This document shows, in pieces, positions 9,138-18,344 of a stretch of DNA of 64,000 nucleotides. Location of the stretch: positions 1 through 64,000 of the forward strand of contig JAFAGA010000074.1 in the NCBI GenBank assembly GCA_023423045.1, given 5' to 3'. The stretch is from Bacillota bacterium (lineage in GTDB: Bacteria > Bacillota > Clostridia > Lachnospirales > Lachnospiraceae). The translations under genes and the position numbers were made by a program. The notes beneath the pieces were generated by a model that was given only the letters and a program-made list of their open reading frames with translations, was not told the DNA's origin and searched no databases. Position 1 is the stretch's first letter; each line of letters starts with the position of its first letter.

Positions 9138-9375
9138 AGAATACCTCCGCTCAAATATTTAATGACTTAATGTTATCAAAAACATACTGCCAAGGCTATA
9201 ACGTAAGCGGAGAATTAATTCGCTTTTTGGTTGAATAATATGCCTTTCTATTTTTAAAAAGTAAAGTTGTAATTCCCATGCTTATCCGTATGCATACTTC
9301 AGATCAACCGAACCGCTGTTTCGGAAGACCTGAGCAGCAATTCGGTTGAACCTGCATGAAATCAGCATTACTTAG
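9138..9375. other. Gene-free stretch ahead of the IS66-like remnant
   Basis: This part of the 499-base gap (9138-9636) must hold the promoter of the minus-strand XRE-methyltransferase gene; the AT-rich bases just after 9150 are the likely site. No intact ORF or RNA structure was recognised. Bases 9300-9375 may be decayed transposase-associated sequence continuous with the remnant that follows. Confidence 0.4.
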
Positions 9376-9555
9376 ATGAATTTCTCACAATTGCCTAAGG
9401 TGGTCCAACTCATCCCGCCTGTGCCTGTGTTTGAAAAACACAATACAGGTGCTGCTATAATACTAAAGGTTAATGACTTCTCTCTTGAAATTCAGGACTG
9501 TGCATCTGATATCATTATAGAGAAGACACTTCGTGCTCTCCAAACGTATGTTTGA
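9376..9555 (+). pseudogene. Remnant resembling the C-terminus of an IS66 accessory protein (TnpA/Orf1)
   Basis: A 59-codon open stretch reads LPKVVQLIPPVPVFE, then ALKVNDFSLEIQDC-type strands and IIEKTLRALQTYV before a TGA. This is the layout of the C-terminal end of the small IS66-family accessory protein (a Pro-rich linker, a beta pair of the 'LEI' kind, then a short helix 'TLxxLL'). A stop codon in the same frame lies directly before it (9373-9375) and no ribosome site is present, so it is a relic. No inverted repeats or other IS66 genes accompany it. The family assignment is by eye and tentative. Confidence 0.35.
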
Positions 9556-9636
9556 CAATATTTCTAATGCACAGGGCATATACAAGGCTATTAACCTAAT
9601 AACATTGTTTGACCAGAAATATAATACCACAATACA

Positions 9637-10098
9637 TTACAATGAAGATATTATTATCCACATATTTTTTTCATCATATCCTTTGACTATTCCTTTTATA
9701 GTATCCAAAGGGTACTTACTATACGCATTATTTTCTTTCTTATCAACATATAAACCTTTAACCTCGCCAATTTGCATAATAATCCCTTGCGGATAAAAGT
9801 ATTTAATTTTACCTTCTACAATATTGCCAATTTCGTATTTTTCTTTTTGAATTTCCCAAAGGTTACGATAAGGTTTTGTTTCATTACTCCATACCTTTTC
9901 AAATTCTTCCATAGATGCTTCAAGTATTTCACCTTCTAGATCCTCAACATCAAATATTCCTTCTGCTAGGCAGTCTTCTATGCAAGAAATCCTAATAACA
10001 TTACCTACCTCCTTAATTACTTGCCTCATGGCAATATTATCATCTGAAACCTCTATCCAATATTGTTCCTCTTCTAAATTAATTAGCCAATATTTCAT
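9637..10098 (-). CDS. Probable immunity protein with C-terminal S1-like (OB) domain
   Basis: Start taken at ATG 10098, which has GGAAA(AG) seven bases upstream; a longer frame to 10125 would overlap the toxin gene. The 153-residue product has an acidic N-terminal half (MKYWLINLEEEQYWIEV...) and a C-terminal half that resembles an S1/OB fold (YEIGNIVEGKIKYFYPQGIIMQIG...). It lies 13 bases downstream of the HYD1-type toxin reading frame on the same strand, the standard place for the cognate immunity gene of a polymorphic toxin. The role is inferred from position; the fold call is moderate. Confidence 0.6.
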   Translation of the reverse strand: MKYWLINLEEEQYWIEVSDDNIAMRQVIKEVGNVIRISCIEDCLAEGIFDVEDLEGEILEASMEEFEKVWSNETKPYRNLWEIQKEKYEIGNIVEGKIKYFYPQGIIMQIGEVKGLYVDKKENNAYSKYPLDTIKGIVKGYDEKNMWIIISSL

Positions 10099-10111
10099 TA
10101 TCTTTTCCTTT

Positions 10112-10570
10112 CTATTTAACTCCAACTTTTCCCGAACTAACTATCCGCCCAGTTAAATCTAGTGGTAATTCATTTGGTATCACAAAAATTCCTTCTCGCC
10201 CATTTATTAAATTTAAACCACTAACATCTATTTCTACGTAATTTGTGTATTTATACTTATTTGGAATATTTACGAATTGCTTAGCCAACTGTGATGGTGT
10301 TTTCGAATCTGGTGCAATATCAGATAAATATTGACCATTTCCATACCTTGCATCCTTTGGGTTATTTGCTTTCAACGATGGATTTAACTGATTTGATTCA
10401 ATTATTCCATTCATACCACTTTCATTTGTATAATGATATAGTGTTCCAGCCTGAGAGCCACCCTCATAGTTACCTTGTGTCCCAATGTTTATGGAGCCTG
10501 TTTCATTTTTTAAGATACCCGCAAATGCCTTTTTTGCTCCTTCTGCTATTTTAGTCATGCCTTTGCTCAT
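10112..10570 (-). CDS. HYD1-type ADP-ribosyltransferase toxin tail (C-terminal part of an RHS toxin)
   Basis: The 152-residue frame contains the Tox-ART-HYD1 pattern: TLYHYTNESGMNGIIES, LNPSLKANNPKDARYGNGQY, LSDIAP, and later YVEIDVSGL. In polymorphic toxins this domain is carried at the end of RHS proteins and transfers ADP-ribose to a target in competing cells. The frame is open well upstream of the Met at 10570 (IAGSKYGAKIRALDEKAYSS precedes it), and that text continues the RHS pre-toxin helix in a different frame. So this is the severed C-terminus of the RHS protein at 10600-13194, one frameshift away, rather than a separately started gene. No ribosome site is evident at 10570. Confidence 0.75.
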   Translation of the reverse strand: MSKGMTKIAEGAKKAFAGILKNETGSINIGTQGNYEGGSQAGTLYHYTNESGMNGIIESNQLNPSLKANNPKDARYGNGQYLSDIAPDSKTPSQLAKQFVNIPNKYKYTNYVEIDVSGLNLINGREGIFVIPNELPLDLTGRIVSSGKVGVK

Positions 10571-10599
10571 GCTGCTATAGGCCTTTTCATCTAGCGCTC

Positions 10600-13194
10600 T
10601 TATCTTTGCTCCGTATTTCGAACCGGCAATCCAAGACCTCCTCCGATGGCTCCCCCCGCGATTCCTCCGGTGATCGTGTCTTTAGCGAGACTTCCCATAT
10701 CAAAGCTGGTTTTTTCTTTGGTTACCAGATCCCAGGATTGGGTTGCTACATTTGCCGTCATACCCGCGGTGGCTCCGGATACTCCTCCCACCATTGCTCC
10801 CTGGGCTGTCTGCCTGAGTGCCTGGGAGGCTATGCCATCCGTCAGTGCTTTTACAGGTCCACTGACCGCTCCGGCTGCTCCAAAGCTGATTCCTCCAGTT
10901 AATGACGACACTGCCAATTCCTTCATACTAAAGTCTTTGAAGCCGCCGTTCCTTATTACCTGATTCGCCGTATTTCCTACTGCTGATGATACAAATCCGG
11001 CTCCTGACATTGCCACAGTTCCCAGTCCCAGCCCTCCCGTTAAGCCGGCCACTCCTCCTATTACCGCTCCCTGAACACCGGAGCCTACATATTTCCTCCA
11101 GTTGTCTTTTGTGAGGTTTCCTGTTATTGCATCTGATATCATAGCTCCGCCTGCGCCGATGAGAAATCCTACCCCGGCTCCGATTGCTCCTGATATCAGG
11201 GTGATTGCGTGTCCGGCGGGGTCATAGTACGAGATCGGATTATTATGGCAATATGTATACAGGTGCAGGCTCAGAGGGTCCTTAGGATCTCCGTGATAGG
11301 TATCCTCCTGTAAAAACCTGGTGGTTACAGGGTCATACATTCTTGCATTGATATAGTAAAGACCCGTTTCTTCATCATACTGGTATCCGGCATATAGAAT
11401 ACTGTTATCCGCCGCTCCGGTTGCTTCCAGGATCTTTCCGAAGGCATCATAATAATAGGCTGCCGCTATGGTTCCATCCGCTGTGATCAGGGCAGTTACA
11501 TCCGCATGCCCGTTGTAGAGGTAATAGTAGGTTTTGCCGCTTGTTTCTCTCATCAGGAGGTTGGTGCCATAGATATTCCATGCTTTTTGGTTACCGTTCC
11601 CGTCTGTCTCCAGGATTACCTTGTCCGCTTCGTAGAGATAATAGGTCTGTCCCCTGCTTCCGTCTGCTGTTATGACTTCTTTGACTACACGGTAGCCTTC
11701 CGCATTATAACTGCTGTTCACGGCAGTTCCGTCTCCGGTGATGCTCCTGATCAGCTGGTTATACAGGTCATAGGTATTCTCAAGAACGGTTATTGTCGAG
11801 ATTAGCATAGTTCCGTTCTGGTATGCTTTGACTACGGTTTTTAACTGGTTACCGTTGCTGTCATAGGTATACGAGGTTGCTTTCGTAAGTACATTATTTA
11901 CCTTTTCGGTAATGGTTGTCAACCGGTTTCTGGTGTCGTAGGCATAGGTGTTTACTGTCGTCACCTTGCCGCCGGTCGATGCGTCACTATATACTACGGT
12001 CTCCGTTTCACGGTTGCCTGCCTTGTCATAGGTGTAGGCCGTGCTCCTTCCGATGGGTTCGGTTACAGTGAGCAGGCGGTTTAATGCGTCGTAAGTGTAC
12101 GCCGTGGTTCCTTTTTCTGCTCCCCCGATGATTTCATGCTTGGTCAGCTGGTTGCCTGCCCTGTCATAGGTATAGGTATAGCGGTCCAGGACGCTGCCGT
12201 TTGCCGTGGTATTAACGAGGGTTGTTACCCGGTTGTTCCTATCGTAGGTGTATTCTTCCCTGGTGCCGTTACTGTAGGTGATGCTTGCCCTGTTTCCGTT
12301 GGCATAATAGGTATAGGAGGCTGTCTCTGCTCCTATGATGACTCTGGATAGTCTGCCTGCTTTATCGTATTCCCTGATACTGGTATTGCCTTTGGGATCA
12401 ATTGATTTTTCTCTGTGGCGGCCTTCTTCCGCTCCTTCTGTGAGATCGTAGGTGAAGGTAATGGTCCCGATATTCGGCACTGTCTTAGTCAGAACTCTTC
12501 CCTTCTCGTCATAGGTCCGGGTGGTGGTCCCGGTTTTATCCGTCATGGTGAGCAGGTTTCCATTAGTGTCATAGGTATAAGTGTACTCTGCTCCGCCTGT
12601 TTCTTCCGAGATAAGGCTGCCATGGATGTTGTAGCGATAGGTTGTGGTATTGCCGTTCCTGTCAGTCCTGGTTTTCACCGTTTTGTCGGCGTGATAGGTA
12701 TAGCTTTCCTTCCCGCCGCCCGCATCGGTTTCTGTCAGGAGAAGGCCCGCTGCATTATAGGTGTAGGTGGTTTTGTTCCCTTTTCCGTCGACCTTGGTCA
12801 GCATGCTGCCGTTCAGATCATAGGTATAAGCGGTGGTCTCTCCCTTGGCATTAGTTACCGCACTCAAGCGGTTGAAGACGTTATAGGAATAGGTGGTTTT
12901 ATTTCCGTCGCCGTCTGTTGTTGCTGCGATATTTCCTGCATTGTCATAGGTCTGGGAGGTCACATTGCCTTCCGGGTCAGTCGTGCTGAGGAGGCGGTTG
13001 TTCCTGTCGTAGGTAAATGCGGTTACATTGCCCAGTGCGTCATAAGCCTTTACCTGTACATGGTTGTTGTTATATTCGTACTGTTCCAGGATGGCGCCGT
13101 ATGGATCCGTCTTTTTAACCAGGCGGTTGAGCGTATCGTAGGTATTGGTGTAGGTGTTGCCCAGCCAGTCGGTGGTTCTTCTGTACAGGATTTT
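10600..13194 (-). pseudogene. RHS/YD-repeat toxin gene, 5'-truncated and frameshifted before its toxin domain
   Basis: The frame is open from 13194 (preceded by a TAA at 13195-13197) to 10600 and codes for about 865 residues of YD repeats (many copies of the xxYTYDxxGN type). It ends in the RHS core hallmark: YNGHADVTALI, YYYDAFGK, then ETGLYYINARMYDPVTTRFLQEDTY and NNPISYYDPAGHA. A Gly/Ala-rich pre-toxin segment (residues rich in GG, GAIGAG, GGVAGL) follows. No ATG with a ribosome site exists at the 5' end: the repeat array simply begins at 'RRTTDWLGN', so the N-terminal signal and anchor region is missing. At the 3' end one missing base near 10620-10640 moves translation into a stop (NTEQR*), away from the HYD1 toxin frame. 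A non-functional remnant is the simplest reading. Confidence 0.85.
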
Positions 13195-13241
13195 TTATTT
13201 ACAATTTATAATTTTTTACAACAGGCTCTCGCTTATATCAA

Positions 13242-13333
13242 ACAGGCTGTCGGATATACGTATTAATATATCGCTAATATTGCAGTAATATTAGGATGGG
13301 GAGATACATTAATACGCATATCTGACAACCTGT
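13242..13333. repeat. 92-bp imperfect palindrome between the pilus operon and the RHS remnant
   Basis: Outer arms of about 30 bases (from ACAGGCTGTC at 13242 and ending GACAACCTGT at 13333) match with only four or five differences, several of which would still form G-U pairs in RNA. An inner dyad CTAATATT/AATATTAG (13274-13281/13287-13294) surrounds a five-base loop. CTCTTTTT follows on the plus strand. It could be a terminator, or a MITE-like element marking the break in the RHS gene. The remaining bases 13334-13393 show nothing further. Confidence 0.7.
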
Positions 13334-13393
13334 CTCTTTTTGATGGATTCGCTTTGAGCTTTACAGAATTACCCTTCTTCCTATAATCTTAAA

Positions 13394-14824
13394 TTAATTG
13401 ATCTCATTCCAGCTTAATATTTCCCATCCGCTTCCCTCCGGACTAAGAAAATGGGGCGGTGCATCGTAATTCATTCTTGTGTCATGTGCATAATCTTTGC
13501 TATAACCTGATGTTGTGACATTAGTCGTAGTACTAAACCTCCCAACAGTACCGCGCTTATTCTGTATAATCGCACCTCTGACAGTCAGTACTCCCGGGGT
13601 GGAGGGAGAGGCTGTAGACGGATTTGCTCCGTTCATAAATACCGAATTAATAAAACTTCCATTGATTGCCATTAAAGCCGCATAGACTCTAAAATCTCCT
13701 ACCGCCGAATTTATATTGTCTCCATCAAACCACCCCTTCGTTAATATCGCCACATTGTGATCCGCAATTAATCCAAGCATATCAGCCTCAGCATTGCCTG
13801 CGGTTTCATTCACTGTAATTACGCCGGTAGTTGTATTTAAGGTAATGGTTGTGTCTTTATATGTGACCCCATTCGTAACGCTTGCCGATGTGAAGGTGGA
13901 TACCGTAGGATCATATCCCGTTATATAGATATCATGCTTTGCTGCCACAGTTAACCTTCCGTTAAGTTTCCCCCCGATGAATACATTCCCATTTTCATTG
14001 TCAAATTTGTCGTTATAATTAAATCCATTTTTTTCATTCACATAGATAACACCATTTGCAGGCAGCGGACGTGTCACGATAGCAGGAGTATAATTGGGAT
14101 TCCATATGGTTACTGTTCCGTTGGCATTAAGGCGGATACTGGTCCGTCCCTCATAATAATAGCCGTCACTGTCTAATCCATAGGTCATAAGCTCTGAATT
14201 ATTCGGAGGCATATCAATCGTTGATGTTAACTGTTCATAGCCGGCATGGAAAATCGGATAATCCGCTGTCAAATTGGTCCTGGGGTTAATGCCCTGCACT
14301 GTGGTTACCTTCCCCCAGAAGTTCGGATGCCCGCTCACACTTAGCTTTGTATTGGTATGATAGGGCCCATAACAGTTTTCATGCCCTGACCAATAGATAC
14401 TATCCGGATCCTCATCGGAAAAATAGATATATTGGGTAAAGCTTCTTTTCTGAAAGGTTGCTTCCACTGCTTCTATGACCTTTGGATTATTTATCTTCCA
14501 GCCTGTGGACTTTACCGTTTTAATATTGGCGTCATCCGTAATGCTGACCAGCTTAAATACGCCGGACGGATGATCCTCCGGATAAGCAGTGTCCGTGTTC
14601 ATTGCAATAGAGCTGCCTTCCTTATTCAGATGCCATAAATATTTATTCAGGCCTGCGTCAGCTGCATGAAGTGCGCTCGTATCATTCTCAAAGTAAATCT
14701 CTTCCTTTGTCTGTGTAGTCGCCAACGACGTCACCGCCGTAACCAGGATCATCACAATCACCATCACTAATAATACGGTGGGTAATGCGAAGCCCTTGTT
14801 CGATAATCTAATTGGTTTCATCAT
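13394..14824 (-). CDS. PilX-like minor pilin with large exported domain
   Basis: The 476-residue product has a class III signal: basic leader ending KG, then FALPTVLLVMVIVMILVTAV as the hydrophobic helix. The Glu at +5 typical of pilins is absent; Pro-Thr is present instead, as in PilX/GspK-like minor pilins whose tip position does not need Glu5. The remaining 430 residues are beta-rich and exported, without a known enzyme motif. It is the last gene of the pilus operon and overlaps the preceding pseudopilin gene by four bases (ATGA), so the two are translationally coupled. It probably sits at the pilus tip or primes assembly; that role is inferred from the family. Confidence 0.75.
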   Translation of the reverse strand: MMKPIRLSNKGFALPTVLLVMVIVMILVTAVTSLATTQTKEEIYFENDTSALHAADAGLNKYLWHLNKEGSSIAMNTDTAYPEDHPSGVFKLVSITDDANIKTVKSTGWKINNPKVIEAVEATFQKRSFTQYIYFSDEDPDSIYWSGHENCYGPYHTNTKLSVSGHPNFWGKVTTVQGINPRTNLTADYPIFHAGYEQLTSTIDMPPNNSELMTYGLDSDGYYYEGRTSIRLNANGTVTIWNPNYTPAIVTRPLPANGVIYVNEKNGFNYNDKFDNENGNVFIGGKLNGRLTVAAKHDIYITGYDPTVSTFTSASVTNGVTYKDTTITLNTTTGVITVNETAGNAEADMLGLIADHNVAILTKGWFDGDNINSAVGDFRVYAALMAINGSFINSVFMNGANPSTASPSTPGVLTVRGAIIQNKRGTVGRFSTTTNVTTSGYSKDYAHDTRMNYDAPPHFLSPEGSGWEILSWNEIN

Positions 14825-15381
14825 TCCATCGCTCCCTTACTTCTTACTGATATGCTCGTAACAACACTGACCGGAGCCTCATCCAAAGAGCTGTTCTCAT
14901 CCTTAATTTCAAGCTTTATCCCAATCTGCTTGCCGCTTATTGTGAAGGCCGGAACCACCGGTGTCGCAGATGCATTGAATATCTTATCCGCCAGTACGGT
15001 CCAATCAGCCGGTGTATTTCCCAATTCGGCAGTCCCCATCTTTAACTGCTTATCCTCTACTTTATACCTTACCAATTCCATTGTACCGTCATTATCGATG
15101 TCCGTATAAACATTTAATGTCATTCCCCCATTCGATACCTCCGCTGCCAGATGTCTGGTAGCGCCGATCGTCACCGATTTCGCTTTTCGGATATCATCCG
15201 CCATAGACATGACGGTCCTCCTTGCATTTAATTCGGCCTGATAATGCTCCTGTACAAAATAGTGGGATTTCATGGAGAAGCCAAAGAAATAATAGATCGT
15301 TGCCATTACTCCGGACAGCAGTGCAACTGCAATGATAAGCTCCACCAGCGTCAGTCCGCGATCATTCATTTTTATCCGCAT
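14821..15381 (-). CDS. Pseudopilin (PilW/GspJ-like)
   Basis: Start chosen at ATG 15381, with GGGTGG eight bases upstream; a GTG at 15393 is the alternative. The product (about 186 residues) has the type IV prepilin signal NDRG^LTLVELIIAVALLSG with Glu at +5, cleaved by PilD after the Gly. The rest is a small beta-rich globular domain. It lies between the large pseudopilin and the PilX-like gene, a minor-pilin trio that usually forms the tip complex and starts fibre assembly. Confidence 0.82.
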   Translation of the reverse strand: MRIKMNDRGLTLVELIIAVALLSGVMATIYYFFGFSMKSHYFVQEHYQAELNARRTVMSMADDIRKAKSVTIGATRHLAAEVSNGGMTLNVYTDIDNDGTMELVRYKVEDKQLKMGTAELGNTPADWTVLADKIFNASATPVVPAFTISGKQIGIKLEIKDENSSLDEAPVSVVTSISVRSKGAME

Positions 15382-15402
15382 TCTACTATCCACCCTTTTA
15401 AC

Positions 15403-17073
15403 CTAATTGACATAATTGTCTTTTGTTATCGGTATCAGCTCTGAGGCATTGTCCGGTAATATCTGTCCGTCGTAGAAATAATAGCCGCCGGGGCTTATCA
15501 TTTCGCTGCCCTCGACCACAAGCGGTTTTACAAAATAAACCTTCCCATACATCTTGCCGGGGTCTGCCAGTCCCTCTATTGCACTGCCCGGAACATTATG
15601 TGCGTTTGCTCCGTTTGTAAATACCGTACTTAATGTTATTTTACCTTGATTTGCACCAGGTGCAGCTGTTTCTATCTGCACCCTCCCGCGGAAAACGATA
15701 ATTCCTGCATTTAATCTTAAATCCGCAAAATCACGAAGCAGTAATCCCGGATTTACTGCTGATCCTGTATTCTCAATATACAATTCATCTGCATCAAAAT
15801 CCGATACGGCACCCGTCTGCATGACAATGGTATCCTCCGGGTCTGCTGTGGCAAATATTGCATTATTCGATGTATACGGGCCGGCGCCTGTAACAATCTC
15901 TCCGTTGCTCTCTGTCCAATTTGCCCCGATACCGGATGGTGTGGGAGGAATTACTCCAAAATAGCAGGTGAGTATTTTCACCGTTCCCGGTGCATTAAAG
16001 GTACCTGCCCACGGTATCTCCGTTCCCCCACTTGTCTCATATGCTCCAAAATAAGTGCTGTTCTCCATTGAAATATCTGTAACAGTGTAGGCACCGGAAT
16101 ACCCTGCTCCGACCGGCCATAATTCTCCAAAGAGATTCTGTGACAGACATCCCGGCGACGCAAAATCCGAAACGCCGAAACTCTGATCAATGGCCGTACC
16201 ATAGGGAACATCGATCTTTATTATTCCTGTCTGGGAAGCTCCCAGAGTGATTGCATTGCCTTCCAGACTTTTCAGACGAATATCCAGGTAACAGGGATAT
16301 TCTACCGCTAACTCCTTTACTGCGGTTTCACCGTTTATTATAGTTGCTCCCCAGCTATCCGAGACTCCCGGGAGAAGAATCATGCCTGCCGTGGAAGGAG
16401 CCAGTTTCACACTGTAGGCTCCCGGATTAAGACTAAGAAATCTCGCAATTCCGTTTGTGGAGGTTTGTACCTGTCTGGGTGCGCTTGGTCCCGAAGTAAG
16501 GCTTATCTTAATCCCGGCCACCGGAACAATATCGGAAGGGTTCTCTTTCCAGCCCCGGACCATACGAAGAGCAATATTAGCGCCGGTAAGAAGCGGCTGC
16601 GACGAATCTCTGGTCACATAGGTATCGATTACCTTGGTTAACTCGCTCTCTCTTCCCGGTATCTGCGGAACAACCTCAACCCTGATGCTTTTGTAGTCCC
16701 AATCCACATCGCTCAATTCCCATCCGCTCTCATCCTCCCAGTTAATGGTGGTATTGATAAGATAGGTTACACCATCCACGGTTTTGGTCTCAGCTTGGAG
16801 AATTTCACCCTTGGGATCACCATAAATCGTAGTCGCACCCACCACATGCTTTGTACCTATATTGGCAAACGATAAGGCTCTTATGTATTCAATTCTGTCA
16901 TTTGCCAAATTGGTTGCCGCCATTACATATTGGTTGTCCCGTGTGGCTTTAATTGAGAATACGAACGCCCATAAGGCCGCCGAAGCAATTAAGGATAAAA
17001 TAAGCATTGCTATAATAACTTCCACCAGGGTAGCGCCAGAGTTATTTTTTGACTGTCTGATTAACCATTTCAT
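15403..17073 (-). CDS. Large pseudopilin (PilV-like) with a carboxypeptidase-regulatory/SpaA-like fold
   Basis: The 556-residue protein begins with the prepilin signal NNSG^ATLVEVIIAMLIL (Glu at +5). The exported part is unusually long. Around residues 165-235 it contains a prealbumin-like segment (PVAGIKISLTSGPSAPRQVQT followed by NGIARFLSLNPGAYSVKL), of the kind found in SpaA and carboxypeptidase-regulatory domains, which often serve as stalks or ligand-binding modules. The C-terminal half is beta-rich and unrecognised. ATG 17073 has GGGAG upstream. As the largest of the three minor subunits it may present an adhesive domain at the pilus tip; that is inference. Confidence 0.75.
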   Translation of the reverse strand: MKWLIRQSKNNSGATLVEVIIAMLILSLIASAALWAFVFSIKATRDNQYVMAATNLANDRIEYIRALSFANIGTKHVVGATTIYGDPKGEILQAETKTVDGVTYLINTTINWEDESGWELSDVDWDYKSIRVEVVPQIPGRESELTKVIDTYVTRDSSQPLLTGANIALRMVRGWKENPSDIVPVAGIKISLTSGPSAPRQVQTSTNGIARFLSLNPGAYSVKLAPSTAGMILLPGVSDSWGATIINGETAVKELAVEYPCYLDIRLKSLEGNAITLGASQTGIIKIDVPYGTAIDQSFGVSDFASPGCLSQNLFGELWPVGAGYSGAYTVTDISMENSTYFGAYETSGGTEIPWAGTFNAPGTVKILTCYFGVIPPTPSGIGANWTESNGEIVTGAGPYTSNNAIFATADPEDTIVMQTGAVSDFDADELYIENTGSAVNPGLLLRDFADLRLNAGIIVFRGRVQIETAAPGANQGKITLSTVFTNGANAHNVPGSAIEGLADPGKMYGKVYFVKPLVVEGSEMISPGGYYFYDGQILPDNASELIPITKDNYVN

Positions 17074-17109
17074 AAAAATCCCTCTCCCGTTCCAGTAATA
17101 TTACGCTCT

Positions 17110-17730
17110 CTATTGGAAAATATCGCTTTTCCCAAAGCTTCCCTTCATAAAATCATACTCATCCGGATCATCACTTTGCAGCGCTTTGGCATATAATCTT
17201 ATATTCATGTTAACCGCCAGATTATTGGTCAATTTCGTTCCTGCTGTATCATATGTAACAACTTCTGTGATGCTATAATTAGAAATTGTATTAAAATAAT
17301 CTGCTTTTTCCAGCTTCTTCAATATTTTTTGAAGGTTTTCATAATTTGTTTCCATAACAAGATTAATGTCACCGACCTGTAACGTATCCGCCGGGACCAC
17401 ATCATAAAAATCAATTGACTTCTGATCCGATAAATTGGTCATAATACTCTCTATAAATACTAAGAGCTTCGGCTGGTCCCATTTTACCAGAATATCCGGA
17501 TTGTCTGTTTCAAGCTTATCCGTCAATTCCTCTGCTTGCCCTTGCAGCTTAAACGTATCCGCCTGCTTTGCCTGAACCTCGGTAATCTTCAGACCAATTT
17601 CACCAGTCTTGGTTTCTAATTCCTGGATCTCCCGGTTTAACGGGAGATATACAAAATTAATAAATAATGCTGACAGAACGACAACCAGAACTGCCGGCAA
17701 TAATATTCTTTCCCTGGTAGTCAGCTTCAT
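17110..17730 (-). CDS. pilO: Type IV pilus inner-membrane protein PilO
   Basis: Start chosen at ATG 17730, with AGGAGGTG upstream; the frame is open further back but would overlap pilN. The 206 residues comprise a short cytoplasmic tail, one TM helix (ILLPAVLVVVLSALFINFVYL), a coiled coil (REIQELETKTGEIGLKITEVQ) and an extracytoplasmic ferredoxin-like domain. This is the PilO layout. PilO pairs with PilN to link the cytoplasmic PilM ring to the extracellular part of the machine. It follows pilN with one base between stop and start. Confidence 0.85.
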   Translation of the reverse strand: MKLTTRERILLPAVLVVVLSALFINFVYLPLNREIQELETKTGEIGLKITEVQAKQADTFKLQGQAEELTDKLETDNPDILVKWDQPKLLVFIESIMTNLSDQKSIDFYDVVPADTLQVGDINLVMETNYENLQKILKKLEKADYFNTISNYSITEVVTYDTAGTKLTNNLAVNMNIRLYAKALQSDDPDEYDFMKGSFGKSDIFQ

Positions 17731-17731
17731 T

Positions 17732-18337
17732 TTATTGCACCTCCTGCGCAGCATCTATTGTCTGGGATTCTGCTAAGATATCATGATAGGCGTATCTGAT
17801 ATATATCGTAAAATCGTAAAGTGTTTTATCCTTAGCACTCTCCGGTGAATTAGAAGTCTGTTTGATAGCATTTGTGAAAGTAACCTCCTCCACCTTCTCC
17901 AATGCTCTCAGATTCACTATAAACTGTGCCATCTCCTTATAGGTCGAAGCTTCCCCGATAATTGTAAGCATTCCCCCTTCTAATGTGATGGAGCTGGCCG
18001 TTACATTCCTCGGTATACTTTTCTCCAGGTCATTCAGCATAATGCTTATCAGCAGCTTACTTTCCCGGAGCTGATCAAGTACGGTTACCCTCCTATTCAG
18101 ATCCTTAACGGCTGCTGTCAGCGCATCATACTCTTCTTCAACTGTTGCATAGGAAGCCAACTGCTCCTCCTGCTTTTGAATTTTTTTCATCAGCAATATT
18201 TTTTGCTGCAAAGGAAATAAAAAGAAGAACACAATTAAAGCAGCAGCACAGAATAATCCCATAAACAGCATCCAGAAGCCGAACGCACCGGAGGTATTCT
18301 TTTTACTTTTGGGTAATAGATTTATATCATAAACCAT
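17732..18337 (-). CDS. pilN: Type IV pilus assembly protein PilN
   Basis: The N-terminus MVYDINLLPKSKK contains the conserved INLLP motif by which PilN docks into PilM. A TM helix (residues about 20-42) and a coiled coil (IQKQEEQLASYATVEEEYDALTAAV is its core region) lead to an extracytoplasmic domain with ferredoxin-like strands (GGMLTIIGEASTYKEMAQFI). Length (201) is normal. GGAG lies upstream of ATG 18337. It sits between pilM and pilO, the universal order. Confidence 0.92.
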   Translation of the reverse strand: MVYDINLLPKSKKNTSGAFGFWMLFMGLFCAAALIVFFFLFPLQQKILLMKKIQKQEEQLASYATVEEEYDALTAAVKDLNRRVTVLDQLRESKLLISIMLNDLEKSIPRNVTASSITLEGGMLTIIGEASTYKEMAQFIVNLRALEKVEEVTFTNAIKQTSNSPESAKDKTLYDFTIYIRYAYHDILAESQTIDAAQEVQ

Positions 18338-18344
18338 TACGATT

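Noticed and set aside
12415..13266. 283-codon plus-strand frame opposite the RHS array
   Set aside because: It is a shadow of the regularly repeated YD sequence, and its product is a Gly/Val/Ile-rich string without domain structure.
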